12,903 bases of DNA from positions 1 through 12,903 of the forward strand of contig JAEOUI010000014.1 of the NCBI GenBank assembly GCA_016839425.1. Reading direction: 5' to 3'. Positions 1 through 6,604 of the stretch are shown here, in pieces. Numbering within the stretch: the stretch's first letter is position 1; every line of letters starts with the position of its first letter. Origin of the DNA: Promethearchaeota archaeon. Its GTDB lineage: Archaea; Asgardarchaeota; Lokiarchaeia; Sigynarchaeales; SOKP01. The notes beneath the pieces are model-generated. The model made no database searches and was not told the DNA's origin. It worked only from the letters and a program-made list of their open reading frames with translations. The translations under genes were made by a program, and so were the position numbers.

Positions 1-516
1 TATTTAATTAAAGAATCAATTGATCTAATGAAAAATCTCCAAGAAAATAACGAGATTAAAATTACAGTCATATTATCTCAAGAGGGTGCCGTTGTCGTAA
101 AATGGTATAGGCAATGGTTATATCTAAACGAGATTATTAAAAATGTGAAAGTTGAAAAAACACCAAATAATCCTTGGATTGCGGGACCTTTACAAATTGG
201 GAAATATAATTTTTTTATCGTTTGCCCGGTAACGGCAAACACTGTTGCTAAAATTGCTTACGGAATAGCAGATAATTTAATAACCAATTGTGTAGCGCAA
301 GCAATAAAAGGAGGGACACAAGTGCATTTATTACCCTCAGACCAAGAAGAAGTTCCTATTATCACTCACAGGCCAGACGGGAGCGAATTAACATTAAAAA
401 TTAGGGATATTGAATTAGAAAATATAAAAAAACTCAAAGAAATGGAAGGCATTAAAATGATACCGGATTTCTCCTTAATTAAAACAATTATTGAAGATCA
501 AATTAAATCAAATTAA
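1..516 (+). CDS. Archaeoflavoprotein AfpA-like flavoprotein, 5'-truncated
   Basis: The reading frame is open to the first base of the window, so the N-terminus is missing; compared with the family, probably only about 10-15 residues are lost. The ATG at 28 is internal, because the codons before it (YLIKESIDL) fit the family's first helix. The signature is CPVTANTVAKIAYGIAD from base 223 onward, matching the flavin-binding flavoprotein fold (PF02441), followed by NCVAQAIKGG. The length and the C-terminal part (DIELENIKKLKEMEGIKMI) agree with AfpA/DmrB-type archaeal flavoproteins. Members of this group bind FMN and accept electrons from ferredoxin, and some reduce dihydromethanopterin. The physiological acceptor here is unknown. 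A four-cluster ferredoxin lies about 1.3 kb downstream on the other strand and is a plausible partner by inference only. The next gene starts 29 bp after the stop on the same strand. Confidence 0.8.
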   Translation, partial: YLIKESIDLMKNLQENNEIKITVILSQEGAVVVKWYRQWLYLNEIIKNVKVEKTPNNPWIAGPLQIGKYNFFIVCPVTANTVAKIAYGIADNLITNCVAQAIKGGTQVHLLPSDQEEVPIITHRPDGSELTLKIRDIELENIKKLKEMEGIKMIPDFSLIKTIIEDQIKSN

Positions 517-545
517 ACTTAATTAATCAATCAATTGCGATATAT

Positions 546-1757
546 ATGTCAGAAAACATTGAAACTAAAGCAGAATTAATTTTTGATGATTCGAAAGAAA
601 TTAGCGATTCGCGTAGAATAGAATCCTTGGATATGGCTCGAGGATTGTCAATGATATTTATCATCGTTCTTCATTACGCAATACCTTGGTTTCATGAGAA
701 CTCATTTTTTATAGCAGGAATAGGGCAACTTCTTTTGGAATTCTTTGGGCCTTCGATGTTTATCATTTTGTCAACATTAGCGGTAGTTTTTAACATCAAG
801 AGAAAAGAACAATCATGGTCAGAAAAAAAAATCAGAAACAACACTTTCATGAGAGCATTAATGATCATCGTTATAGGGTTTATCTACAGCATGTTTTCGT
901 TATATATCTGGGCTTGGAACATCCTTATTTTTATAGGCTTTAGCCAAATATTTAGTTATTACGCTTTAAAACTAGAAAAAGTCCCGAGAATTATAATTGG
1001 AATTATTATTTTACTAGCATCCGAATTTGTACGTGAATTCTTTTGGGTAACCCAAAACGATAATGTACTATGCTACATCATGAATTTCTTGCTTTCATCA
1101 CAATCCCCAGATATAACGATACTACCGTGGCTAGCAGTTTGTTTTATAGTACCCGTTTTTGGTGAAATGTTATATGATTTATGGAATAAAGGAACGGCCG
1201 ATTCTTATCGAGATTTATTTAAAAAATTCATGATGTGGGGATTTATTTTGATAATTTTAGGAGTATTCTTTGGTTTAGAATTAAAAACTCCGTTAGATCC
1301 TGTTCTAAATACATCAATAACATATAATGAACCCTACCCTTATATTGAACTCTTGGATATTTGGAACATGCAAAAATTTGCGTTTGTACCTGCATTACCT
1401 AAATTTCTCATAACTGGAACCTCGGCCAATATCCTATTCAATTTAGGACTGGACCTTATAGCCATAGCATTATTATTTAAAATCGTTGACATTAACAAGA
1501 AAAAGAACCTTTTATTAGATGTGCTAAAATTCTACGGATCAGTATCGTTAACGCTTTTCTTGATAGAATATTTATTCATTCCCTTATATGTAAGAATGTT
1601 TTCGGTATTTCCATTTTTTTTGTTTGTGTTTCCTTTTGCCGGATTTTTAGGCATTCTAATGTTTATATGGTCAAGATATTTCGGGCAAGTTGGTACTCTA
1701 GAATGGTTAGTTGGTTTCGTGCTTAAGGGAAAAAAGAAAAAAAGACAAGACAAATAG
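546..1757 (+). CDS. Multi-pass membrane protein, heparan-alpha-glucosaminide N-acetyltransferase-like (DUF1624)
   Basis: The protein has 403 residues with roughly 10-11 hydrophobic segments after a polar N-terminus of about 25 residues. The motif ESLDMARGLSMIF (residues 26-38) and the following VLHY (His43) resemble the start of the DUF1624/HGSNAT catalytic domain and YeiB-like proteins, which read SLDxxRG followed by a membrane helix. That family moves acetyl groups across a membrane onto sugars, but many prokaryotic members have no known substrate. The C-terminus is a lysine-rich tail (KGKKKKRQDK), so it is probably cytosolic by the positive-inside rule. The gene follows the AfpA-like gene by 29 bp and could be co-transcribed, although no functional link is obvious. 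No Shine-Dalgarno site is visible before the ATG at 546. An acyltransferase-3 type protein is the main alternative. Confidence 0.65.
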   Translation: MSENIETKAELIFDDSKEISDSRRIESLDMARGLSMIFIIVLHYAIPWFHENSFFIAGIGQLLLEFFGPSMFIILSTLAVVFNIKRKEQSWSEKKIRNNTFMRALMIIVIGFIYSMFSLYIWAWNILIFIGFSQIFSYYALKLEKVPRIIIGIIILLASEFVREFFWVTQNDNVLCYIMNFLLSSQSPDITILPWLAVCFIVPVFGEMLYDLWNKGTADSYRDLFKKFMMWGFILIILGVFFGLELKTPLDPVLNTSITYNEPYPYIELLDIWNMQKFAFVPALPKFLITGTSANILFNLGLDLIAIALLFKIVDINKKKNLLLDVLKFYGSVSLTLFLIEYLFIPLYVRMFSVFPFFLFVFPFAGFLGILMFIWSRYFGQVGTLEWLVGFVLKGKKKKRQDK

Positions 1758-1777
1758 AATAAAATTATTTTTACATA

Positions 1778-2218
1778 TCAAGCATTGTAAATGATGGGTT
1801 TTATTGCAGATTCAGGGCAAATGGTTTTGCATTTTAAGCATCCTTGGCACTGCGCTATTTCCTTAAACTTGAACTTGATGACTTCTTTAGTTTTTCCATT
1901 TTTGTTGATTTCAGTTTTATAATACAAGTTTTTTGGGCAAAATCTTCTGGAATTATCAAGGCATTGCCCACACATCGAACAAGTATCGTGATCAATAACA
2001 ATCGAAACAACTTGATTTGGTTCTACAGAAGTTACTTGGATTGCGTTTTTTGGACAAATTATTTGACAAGTCAAGCATCCAACGCATTTTGTATAATCAA
2101 TTAATCGAACGCTATTTTCAAAATAAATGGCTTTAGCTTTACAGGCGTGTAAACAACGTTCGCATTTCATGCACTGATCTTGGTCAATTTGGACGGGAAT
2201 AAATCTTTCTTTAGGCAT
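1778..2218 (-). CDS. Polyferredoxin with four [4Fe-4S] motifs
   Basis: This 146-residue protein has sixteen cysteines arranged as four cluster-binding motifs. Motif 1 is C16-x2-C19-x2-C22-x3-C26, followed by Lys instead of the usual Pro. Motif 2 is C45, C48, C51, C55-Pro. Motif 3 is C80, C83, C86, then a longer 7-residue gap to C94-Pro. Motif 4 is C124, C127, C130, C134-Pro. It therefore looks like two bacterial-type 2[4Fe-4S] ferredoxin domains in tandem. It is soluble, without a signal peptide or membrane segment, and presumably carries electrons for cytosolic oxidoreductases. It is not fused to an enzyme domain, so its partner is not evident; the AfpA-like flavoprotein is a candidate. The gene converges on the membrane protein gene with a 20 bp gap. 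A perfect inverted repeat lies directly against its start codon. Confidence 0.92.
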   Translation of the reverse strand: MPKERFIPVQIDQDQCMKCERCLHACKAKAIYFENSVRLIDYTKCVGCLTCQIICPKNAIQVTSVEPNQVVSIVIDHDTCSMCGQCLDNSRRFCPKNLYYKTEINKNGKTKEVIKFKFKEIAQCQGCLKCKTICPESAIKPIIYNA

Positions 2219-2237
2219 CTTCTATTGAAGATAGAAG
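2219..2237. promoter_or_regulatory. Inverted repeat abutting the ferredoxin start codon
   Basis: Perfect 7-bp arms CTTCTAT (2219-2225) and ATAGAAG (2231-2237) flank a 5-nt spacer and end at the base next to the ferredoxin ATG. In the transcript they would form a hairpin covering the short leader where a ribosome site would lie. It could be a translational control hairpin or an operator. The repeat is seen directly; the function is inferred. Confidence 0.4.
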
Positions 2238-2258
2238 CTCAAATTTATTAAAATTTCA

Positions 2259-2270
2259 TATTATAAAATA
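2259..2270 (-). promoter_or_regulatory. TATA-like box upstream of the polyferredoxin gene
   Basis: On the minus strand this reads TATTTTATAATA. Its centre is about 46 bases from the ferredoxin ATG. With the usual archaeal spacing of about 26 bases to the transcription start, it predicts a leader of about 20 bases, which is the segment holding the start-codon hairpin. The region is AT-rich, so confidence is modest. Confidence 0.3.
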
Positions 2271-2276
2271 AAAATC

Positions 2277-2292
2277 GTGTAATGTTTTACAC
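2277..2292. terminator. Palindrome GTGTAA-TGTT-TTACAC, possible terminator or operator
   Basis: This perfect 6-bp-arm inverted repeat with a 4-base loop lies between the PAC2 stop and the ferredoxin start. On the minus strand it is followed by GATTTTTATTTT, so it could be a hairpin plus T-run terminator for the PAC2 transcript. It also sits just upstream of the putative ferredoxin TATA box and could instead be a regulator site. Confidence 0.4.
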
Positions 2293-2313
2293 TAATGAAA
2301 AAAAGACAGGATT

Positions 2314-3105
2314 TTATTGAAAATATTGCGTGTAACCTGATTTTCCTGAGGGAAGTTCTTGTTGGCTTTGGTACTCTTTAGTTTTTTGTGCAAGTTCTAG
2401 CATTTTTGCCTTTATCTCCTTTCCTTGTTCGATTAAAGGTTTTGTATCGATAGTTAGATTGAACATCTCGTTCAAGACTTCTAAAATTGCAGCACCACCT
2501 TCGGGGGTAGGAATTTCCAACACTGGCGTGAATAATGCAAAAGCTTTTAGGCGATTCATGAGAGCTTCGTTTAAAATTGTTGCTTCTGGACCTAAAATGA
2601 CACCTTTGTTTACTTTTTCAATTCCAAATTTCTCCAGTTTCTCCATCAGCGCTTCTTCTGCAGCGTAATAAACGGGGTAATCGTCAAGGACACCCCTATG
2701 TGGAATACCCTGAAATACTAACAATTCTTTAGCTTTAACATCTTCTGATAAAGCCCAATTACAGATAGTTCGAGCTAGATCCGTATAGGCTGATGATACT
2801 TGGAAGGGAACTTCACAAACACCAACAATTATATTATGTTGGGGAGTATAAAACAATTGAAATGGTTGTTTTAATTTTCCGTCTGTAAAAATTGCAATTG
2901 GAGGTAAATAGTCGGAAGTTACAAATCCAATTTCCTTGATATCGGGTATCTGTTCTATAAGAGCGTTAGTTACAATTGGTCCTAATAATCCGATTCCTGC
3001 GAATCCAAGGATGAATGTTGCTCCTTCTTTAATTTCAACGCGCAAATCTTCGATTATCACGCTGCTTCTCTTTCCTTTTGAGCAAATGTATTCCTTTCTT
3101 ACCAT
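2314..3105 (-). CDS. PAC2-family protein (proteasome assembly chaperone-like)
   Basis: This 263-residue soluble protein has the PAC2 fold signatures. These are a glycine-rich turn GFAGIGLLG (residues 34-42) after the first strand, a central strand followed by VFQGIPHRG (129-138), and the conserved PTPEGGAA loop (199-206). Archaeal PAC2 proteins such as PbaA are homologues of eukaryotic Pba1-Pba2 and can bind the 20S proteasome through a C-terminal hydrophobic-Tyr-X tail. Here the protein ends in a Gly/Ser-rich linker and QYFQ, whose last three residues (Y-F-Q) resemble that tail with Phe in place of Tyr. A role in proteasome assembly or docking is therefore plausible but unproven, since many PAC2 proteins are uncharacterised. 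The gene is divergent from sufC and about 95 bp upstream of the ferredoxin gene on the same strand. No Shine-Dalgarno site is seen before its ATG. Confidence 0.85.
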   Translation of the reverse strand: MVRKEYICSKGKRSSVIIEDLRVEIKEGATFILGFAGIGLLGPIVTNALIEQIPDIKEIGFVTSDYLPPIAIFTDGKLKQPFQLFYTPQHNIIVGVCEVPFQVSSAYTDLARTICNWALSEDVKAKELLVFQGIPHRGVLDDYPVYYAAEEALMEKLEKFGIEKVNKGVILGPEATILNEALMNRLKAFALFTPVLEIPTPEGGAAILEVLNEMFNLTIDTKPLIEQGKEIKAKMLELAQKTKEYQSQQELPSGKSGYTQYFQ

Positions 3106-3139
3106 ATATTTTTCACAAAATATTTTCTTTTAATCGATT

Positions 3140-3154
3140 CTAATAAAATATTAG
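3140..3154. promoter_or_regulatory. Palindrome in the PAC2/sufC divergent promoter region
   Basis: CTAATA-AAA-TATTAG is a perfect 6-bp-arm palindrome in the 181-bp region between the divergent PAC2 and sufC genes. It is about 42 bases from the PAC2 ATG, where a TATA box or an operator overlapping one would be expected. The sequence is very AT-rich, so chance is possible. Confidence 0.25.
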
Positions 3155-3188
3155 TATAAGGATATATTAAAATGATTAATATTAAATA

Positions 3189-3197
3189 TTTATATTA
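3189..3197 (+). promoter_or_regulatory. Possible TATA box for sufC
   Basis: TTTATATTA lies about 95 bases upstream of the sufC ATG and would give a leader of about 65-70 bases. A GAGGT ribosome site (3271-3275) lies 11 bases before the ATG, consistent with a leadered transcript. The surrounding AT-rich sequence offers other candidates. Confidence 0.25.
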
Positions 3198-3286
3198 CAT
3201 CTTAAAGGTCTTGTAAAATTAATAAAGTTAGAGAATTTAATTTAAAATTTAATTCCTAATTGATAAGTTTGAGGTTGTTATAATTA

Positions 3287-4105
3287 ATGTTATTAGAATT
3301 ACAGAATTTAACCATACCTACTTTGGATCAACAACGAATTATTCTTAAAAATACTTCATTTGAAGTAAAAGAAGGTTCAATTCACGCCATAATAGGACCA
3401 AACGGTTCTGGCAAATCGACTTTAGCGTACACGATAATGGGGCTTCAGAATTATATCCCTTCAGAAGGAAAAATCCTTTTCGATGGTGTTGATATTACCC
3501 ATATGCCAATAGACGAAAGAGCAAGACTCGGAATCACATTAGCTTGGCAAGAACCCGCTAGAATCGAAGGATTATCTGTTTTTAAATACATTACATTAGG
3601 CATAAAGGACAAGACAAATTTACGAGAAAAAGTTATTGAAGCATTGAAGATTGTCAATTTAGAACCCGAAAATTATCTTAACAGGGTTATTGATGAATCT
3701 TTAAGCGGAGGGGAACGAAAACGAGTCGAATTAGCAGCAGCTATCGCAATGAGACCGCGTTTGATCCTTTTAGATGAACCAGATTCTGGATTAGATATGA
3801 TAGTTATCGAAGATTTCCTTAACATTTTCAACAAGATCAAGGAATTAAAAATGACTATCTTGTTAATAACGCATAGAGAAGACATTGGAATGGTCGCAGA
3901 TTACGGGAGCTTAATATGGAGGGGTGAACATCTGTTAACGGACGAATTCCCTCGAGTAATGGTTCGTTATTGCGCAAAAGCAGGTTTAAAAGAATTTTGT
4001 AAGAGAACGCTCTATGAGAAAAGTGATAGTTGTGGAGCTTTCGATGAAGATTATATTGAGAGAATATTTAAAGAAGAAGAAGAAAATAACCATAAATCCT
4101 CCTAA
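3287..4105 (+). CDS. sufC: SufC-type ABC ATPase of Fe-S cluster assembly
   Basis: This 272-residue ABC ATPase carries all the nucleotide-binding motifs: Walker A GPNGSGKST (37-45), Q-loop Gln88 in AWQEP, signature LSGGE (139-143), Walker B LILLDEP with Asp163-Glu164, and the H-loop His196. The sequence around PDSGLD after Walker B and the lack of a membrane partner match SufC. In archaea SufC and SufB form a minimal scaffold complex (SmsCB) on which [4Fe-4S] clusters are built. The SufB partner is encoded 1.5 kb downstream, separated by a membrane protein gene. The C-terminal tail carries three cysteines (Cys229, Cys238, Cys249) in a region that is normally cysteine-poor in bacterial SufC as far as I recall. 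The ATG at 3287 is supported by the GAGGT site at 3271-3275. Confidence 0.9.
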   Translation: MLLELQNLTIPTLDQQRIILKNTSFEVKEGSIHAIIGPNGSGKSTLAYTIMGLQNYIPSEGKILFDGVDITHMPIDERARLGITLAWQEPARIEGLSVFKYITLGIKDKTNLREKVIEALKIVNLEPENYLNRVIDESLSGGERKRVELAAAIAMRPRLILLDEPDSGLDMIVIEDFLNIFNKIKELKMTILLITHREDIGMVADYGSLIWRGEHLLTDEFPRVMVRYCAKAGLKEFCKRTLYEKSDSCGAFDEDYIERIFKEEEENNHKSS

Positions 4106-4121
4106 TAATATATTACACCTT

Positions 4122-4130
4122 TTTAAATAT
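4122..4130 (+). promoter_or_regulatory. Possible TATA box between sufC and the 7-TM gene
   Basis: TTTAAATAT lies 17 bases after the sufC stop and about 110 bases before the 7-TM gene's ATG. It could give that gene its own promoter in the 132-bp gap. It is one match in AT-rich sequence. Confidence 0.25.
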
Positions 4131-4229
4131 TCTCTATATCCATTTCTTTCCGTGAGTATGATTGCTTTATTTCTTCTTCAAGATATTTTTTTAAAGAAAT
4201 TCACACTTATTTTATATGCTATCGTTTTT

Positions 4230-4234
4230 GGAGG
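4230..4234 (+). promoter_or_regulatory. Strong ribosome binding site of the 7-TM gene
   Basis: GGAGG stands 3 bases before the ATG at 4238. The spacing is short for a Shine-Dalgarno site, but the motif stands out in this AT-rich region and favours this start over the in-frame TTG at 4247. Confidence 0.5.
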
Positions 4235-4237
4235 ATA

Positions 4238-5362
4238 ATGAGAATATTGATATTACAATTAAGTTTAAATGATATACTCTTAATTATTTCAATGATTTTA
4301 GGCTCGCCATTGCTTGTGTTGAGTATAATTATTATTTATAAATATATTAAAACGAGACAAAAAATTCTAGGTTATCTCATTGCACTTTTTACTCTTTTTT
4401 TTACATCCAGAATCCTTTTGTTGAGTCAATACTTCTCTTCAACCCTCGAGAGAGCAATCATCTATTTTACTATTGCCGAAATTTCAAAAATGTTATTGCT
4501 ATATGTTTTATTATTGCTCTTCGAAATGTTCTATAGAAATACCCAATTTTCGAGAAGAGAAACATTTGTTACTATTCTTATTTTCATGATAATTGGAGGG
4601 CTTCTTTCCGAACCGCCTTTAGAAATATTTAACAATTTTGGAGGGTTTGTTATTGACTTGAAGTTTTTTAGCTTTGTAAAAATTATGGAAATCATTTTTT
4701 CCGTCTTTGCTACTTTATTTCTCCTCTATTTGTTAATATTAAGCGCAAAATCGGCATGGAACAAAAAACAAAAAAGAGCCATCATTATTATCTTAATTGG
4801 TTCTGTAATTGGAGTGACAATTCCTACATTGCTTGAAATTATTTTAGAAATAGCTTTTATTAAAGCAGATATCGATGTAGTTTCGAATCAATATATTCAA
4901 GCAATTCCTATAACACTTGGAGTATTAACAATTTGTGGGGCGTTCTTGAGCATCAGCAATAATCCTTGGCTCTTACAACACCAAAAAATATATTTCCTTA
5001 TTGTATATTCTCACGAGGGAATTACCCTATATTCCAAATCATTTAGTGAAAAAATTACTCACAATGACATCCACATTCTTGCCGGCGTTTTTTCTGCAAT
5101 ATCTTCACTCATTAAGGATGGTGCTAAGACTACAGGCATGGTAGAATCTATAGCTTTAGAGAAAAAGCAATTAAGAATAATTAATCGTGAAAAATTCATT
5201 TGTTCCCTATTAGTTGAATATTCCACTCAAGCTTCAGAAGAAGCACACAAAAAATTTGTTTTAGATTTTGAAAGACAATTTCAAAACGATTTAGATTTTT
5301 TTGATGGTGAGGTTTCTGCTTTTAATAATGCAGATAAAATAATCGAAAAATATTTTACATAA
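4238..5362 (+). CDS. 7-TM membrane protein with C-terminal cytosolic longin/roadblock-like domain
   Basis: This 374-residue protein has about seven hydrophobic helices (roughly residues 11-35, 43-66, 76-96, 108-124, 145-170, 181-204, 219-239), then a soluble domain from about residue 249 to the end. The soluble domain begins with a strand-turn-strand (FLIVYSHEGITLY), then a helix (NDIHILAGVFSAISSLI), further strands (IALEKKQLRII, ICSLLVEYS) and a C-terminal helix. That order resembles the longin/roadblock-like profile fold common in Asgard archaea. I recognise no named family. With seven helices the tail would lie opposite the N-terminus, presumably in the cytosol, giving a receptor-like layout. 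It is placed between sufC and sufB but shows no Fe-S features. The C-terminal domain resembles that of the GTPase encoded about 2 kb downstream, suggesting a membrane sensor linked to GTPase signalling. The fold call is from pattern only. Confidence 0.7.
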   Translation: MRILILQLSLNDILLIISMILGSPLLVLSIIIIYKYIKTRQKILGYLIALFTLFFTSRILLLSQYFSSTLERAIIYFTIAEISKMLLLYVLLLLFEMFYRNTQFSRRETFVTILIFMIIGGLLSEPPLEIFNNFGGFVIDLKFFSFVKIMEIIFSVFATLFLLYLLILSAKSAWNKKQKRAIIIILIGSVIGVTIPTLLEIILEIAFIKADIDVVSNQYIQAIPITLGVLTICGAFLSISNNPWLLQHQKIYFLIVYSHEGITLYSKSFSEKITHNDIHILAGVFSAISSLIKDGAKTTGMVESIALEKKQLRIINREKFICSLLVEYSTQASEEAHKKFVLDFERQFQNDLDFFDGEVSAFNNADKIIEKYFT

Positions 5363-5619
5363 TCATCAATGATAATTCCGTGAGATTTCCTGCCTTCTCT
5401 ATTATATCTCAAAATATTTTATTATGGTGTTGTGAAGCATATTTAAAGAGGTGGTTAATTGAATCTTAAAATCTTCAATATCATTTTAACATAATTTCAT
5501 TTCAAAAATTCGATTTATGGCGTATAGCACTTAATTAATTAAAAAGAAAAAATCACAAAATAAAATTATTAAGAAGAGAAACATTACATTTTCTATAATT
5601 TCTTATTGAAACGAGGAAA
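5363..5619. other. 257-bp intergenic region upstream of sufB
   Basis: No convincing gene or structured RNA is seen. It contains a strong Shine-Dalgarno-like GAGGTGG (5448-5454) followed by a TTG (5459) that opens only an 11-codon frame, and AT-rich tracts that could hold the sufB promoter. The sufB start is preceded by GAGG at 5613-5616. Confidence 0.5.
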
Positions 5620-6579
5620 ATGACAGATAGCGATTACCCCGAAGAGATTCTCAGTAGTTTGGAAGACTATGACATTGATATTAAAGACTTTATGCCAGGA
5701 CATGGAAAAGGTGCTAAACTTTTATTAGACTTCAATAAAGTCAGTGGATTAGAACAAGCAGATGGTATTATCCTAAAAGGAAGAGAAATTGAGAACGGAC
5801 TTGTTGCAGATATTATTATCAAAGAAGGGACAAAAATCGAAGATCCTGTTCACCTTTGCTTTGGTGTTAATAAACAAACGGGCATACAAGAAATATTCCC
5901 TAGAATTATCGCAGAAGATAATTCCGAAGTAACCTTACAAGCACATTGTAGTTTTCCAAACGCTAACGGTCTTACACATAAAATGTTTGGTCATTTTTAC
6001 ATCGGTAAAAATTGCAAGTTTGCTTATAATGAAACGCATTACCACGGCGAAAATAGTGGGGCCACGGTCGCACCTGTAGCTTATATTTATGTTGGGGAAG
6101 ATAGTACTTTTGAAAACACTTTCAATCTTACAAAAGGCACTCCGGGTAAGGTAAAAATCATGATCGATATTTACGCCATGAAAAATAGCGTTATCAAATC
6201 AGAAATCAAAGCATTTGGAAAAAACCGAAAGGATTCCGTTCGAATTCGTGATGCTGTTTATTTAGAAGGGGAAAAAGCAAGGAGTATATTAAAAATGAAA
6301 GCTGCTGCCAGAGACGGAGGTGAAGTACTAATGTATGGCATCACTGAAGGAAACGCACCTCATTGTAATGGTCATGTGGAATGCAGCGAAATCGTCCTTG
6401 GAAAGGGATCTATATGTCGAGCTCGACCTTTCATCAGGGCAACTGATCCAACTTCCAGCGTATCTCACGAAGCATCTTTAGGAAGATTTCCTCAAAAATG
6501 GTTAGACGAAATTATGGCAAAAGGATTAACTGAAGAGCAGGCAACTGAAATCCTGATCGAAGCAATGCTAGGAGAATAA
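5620..6579 (+). CDS. sufB: SufB/SufD-family Fe-S cluster scaffold protein (short archaeal type)
   Basis: This 319-residue protein belongs to the SufB/SufD family, at the short length typical of archaeal SmsB and well below that of bacterial SufB (about 480-495). The central part is a run of beta-helix strands, for example FGHFYIGKNCKFAYNETHYHG near residues 123-143. The C-terminal core is the diagnostic part: HCNGHVEC with Cys255, Cys266, then SHEASLGR with His283-Glu284. The helical end WLDEIMAKGLTEEQATEILI matches the RGLSEEEA-type ending of bacterial SufB. Cys255 aligns by position with the cluster-assembly cysteine region of SufB, which is an inference. With SufC it would form the SufBC scaffold that builds clusters in the cytosol. 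GAGG at 5613-5616 supports the ATG. A winged-helix gene follows after 25 bp, probably in the same transcript. Confidence 0.9.
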   Translation: MTDSDYPEEILSSLEDYDIDIKDFMPGHGKGAKLLLDFNKVSGLEQADGIILKGREIENGLVADIIIKEGTKIEDPVHLCFGVNKQTGIQEIFPRIIAEDNSEVTLQAHCSFPNANGLTHKMFGHFYIGKNCKFAYNETHYHGENSGATVAPVAYIYVGEDSTFENTFNLTKGTPGKVKIMIDIYAMKNSVIKSEIKAFGKNRKDSVRIRDAVYLEGEKARSILKMKAAARDGGEVLMYGITEGNAPHCNGHVECSEIVLGKGSICRARPFIRATDPTSSVSHEASLGRFPQKWLDEIMAKGLTEEQATEILIEAMLGE

Positions 6580-6604
6580 TTTTTATAGTGGGAGAATACT
6601 AATC

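Noticed and set aside
4014..4238. 74-codon frame overlapping the end of sufC
   Set aside because: The first third lies inside sufC in another frame and reads as a lysine-rich artefact. Only the short downstream part was kept, as a weak finding.
5448..5494. 11-codon leader peptide after the GAGGTGG site upstream of sufB
   Set aside because: The ribosome-site match is good, but the frame is too short to judge, has no informative residues, and its relation to a promoter is unclear.
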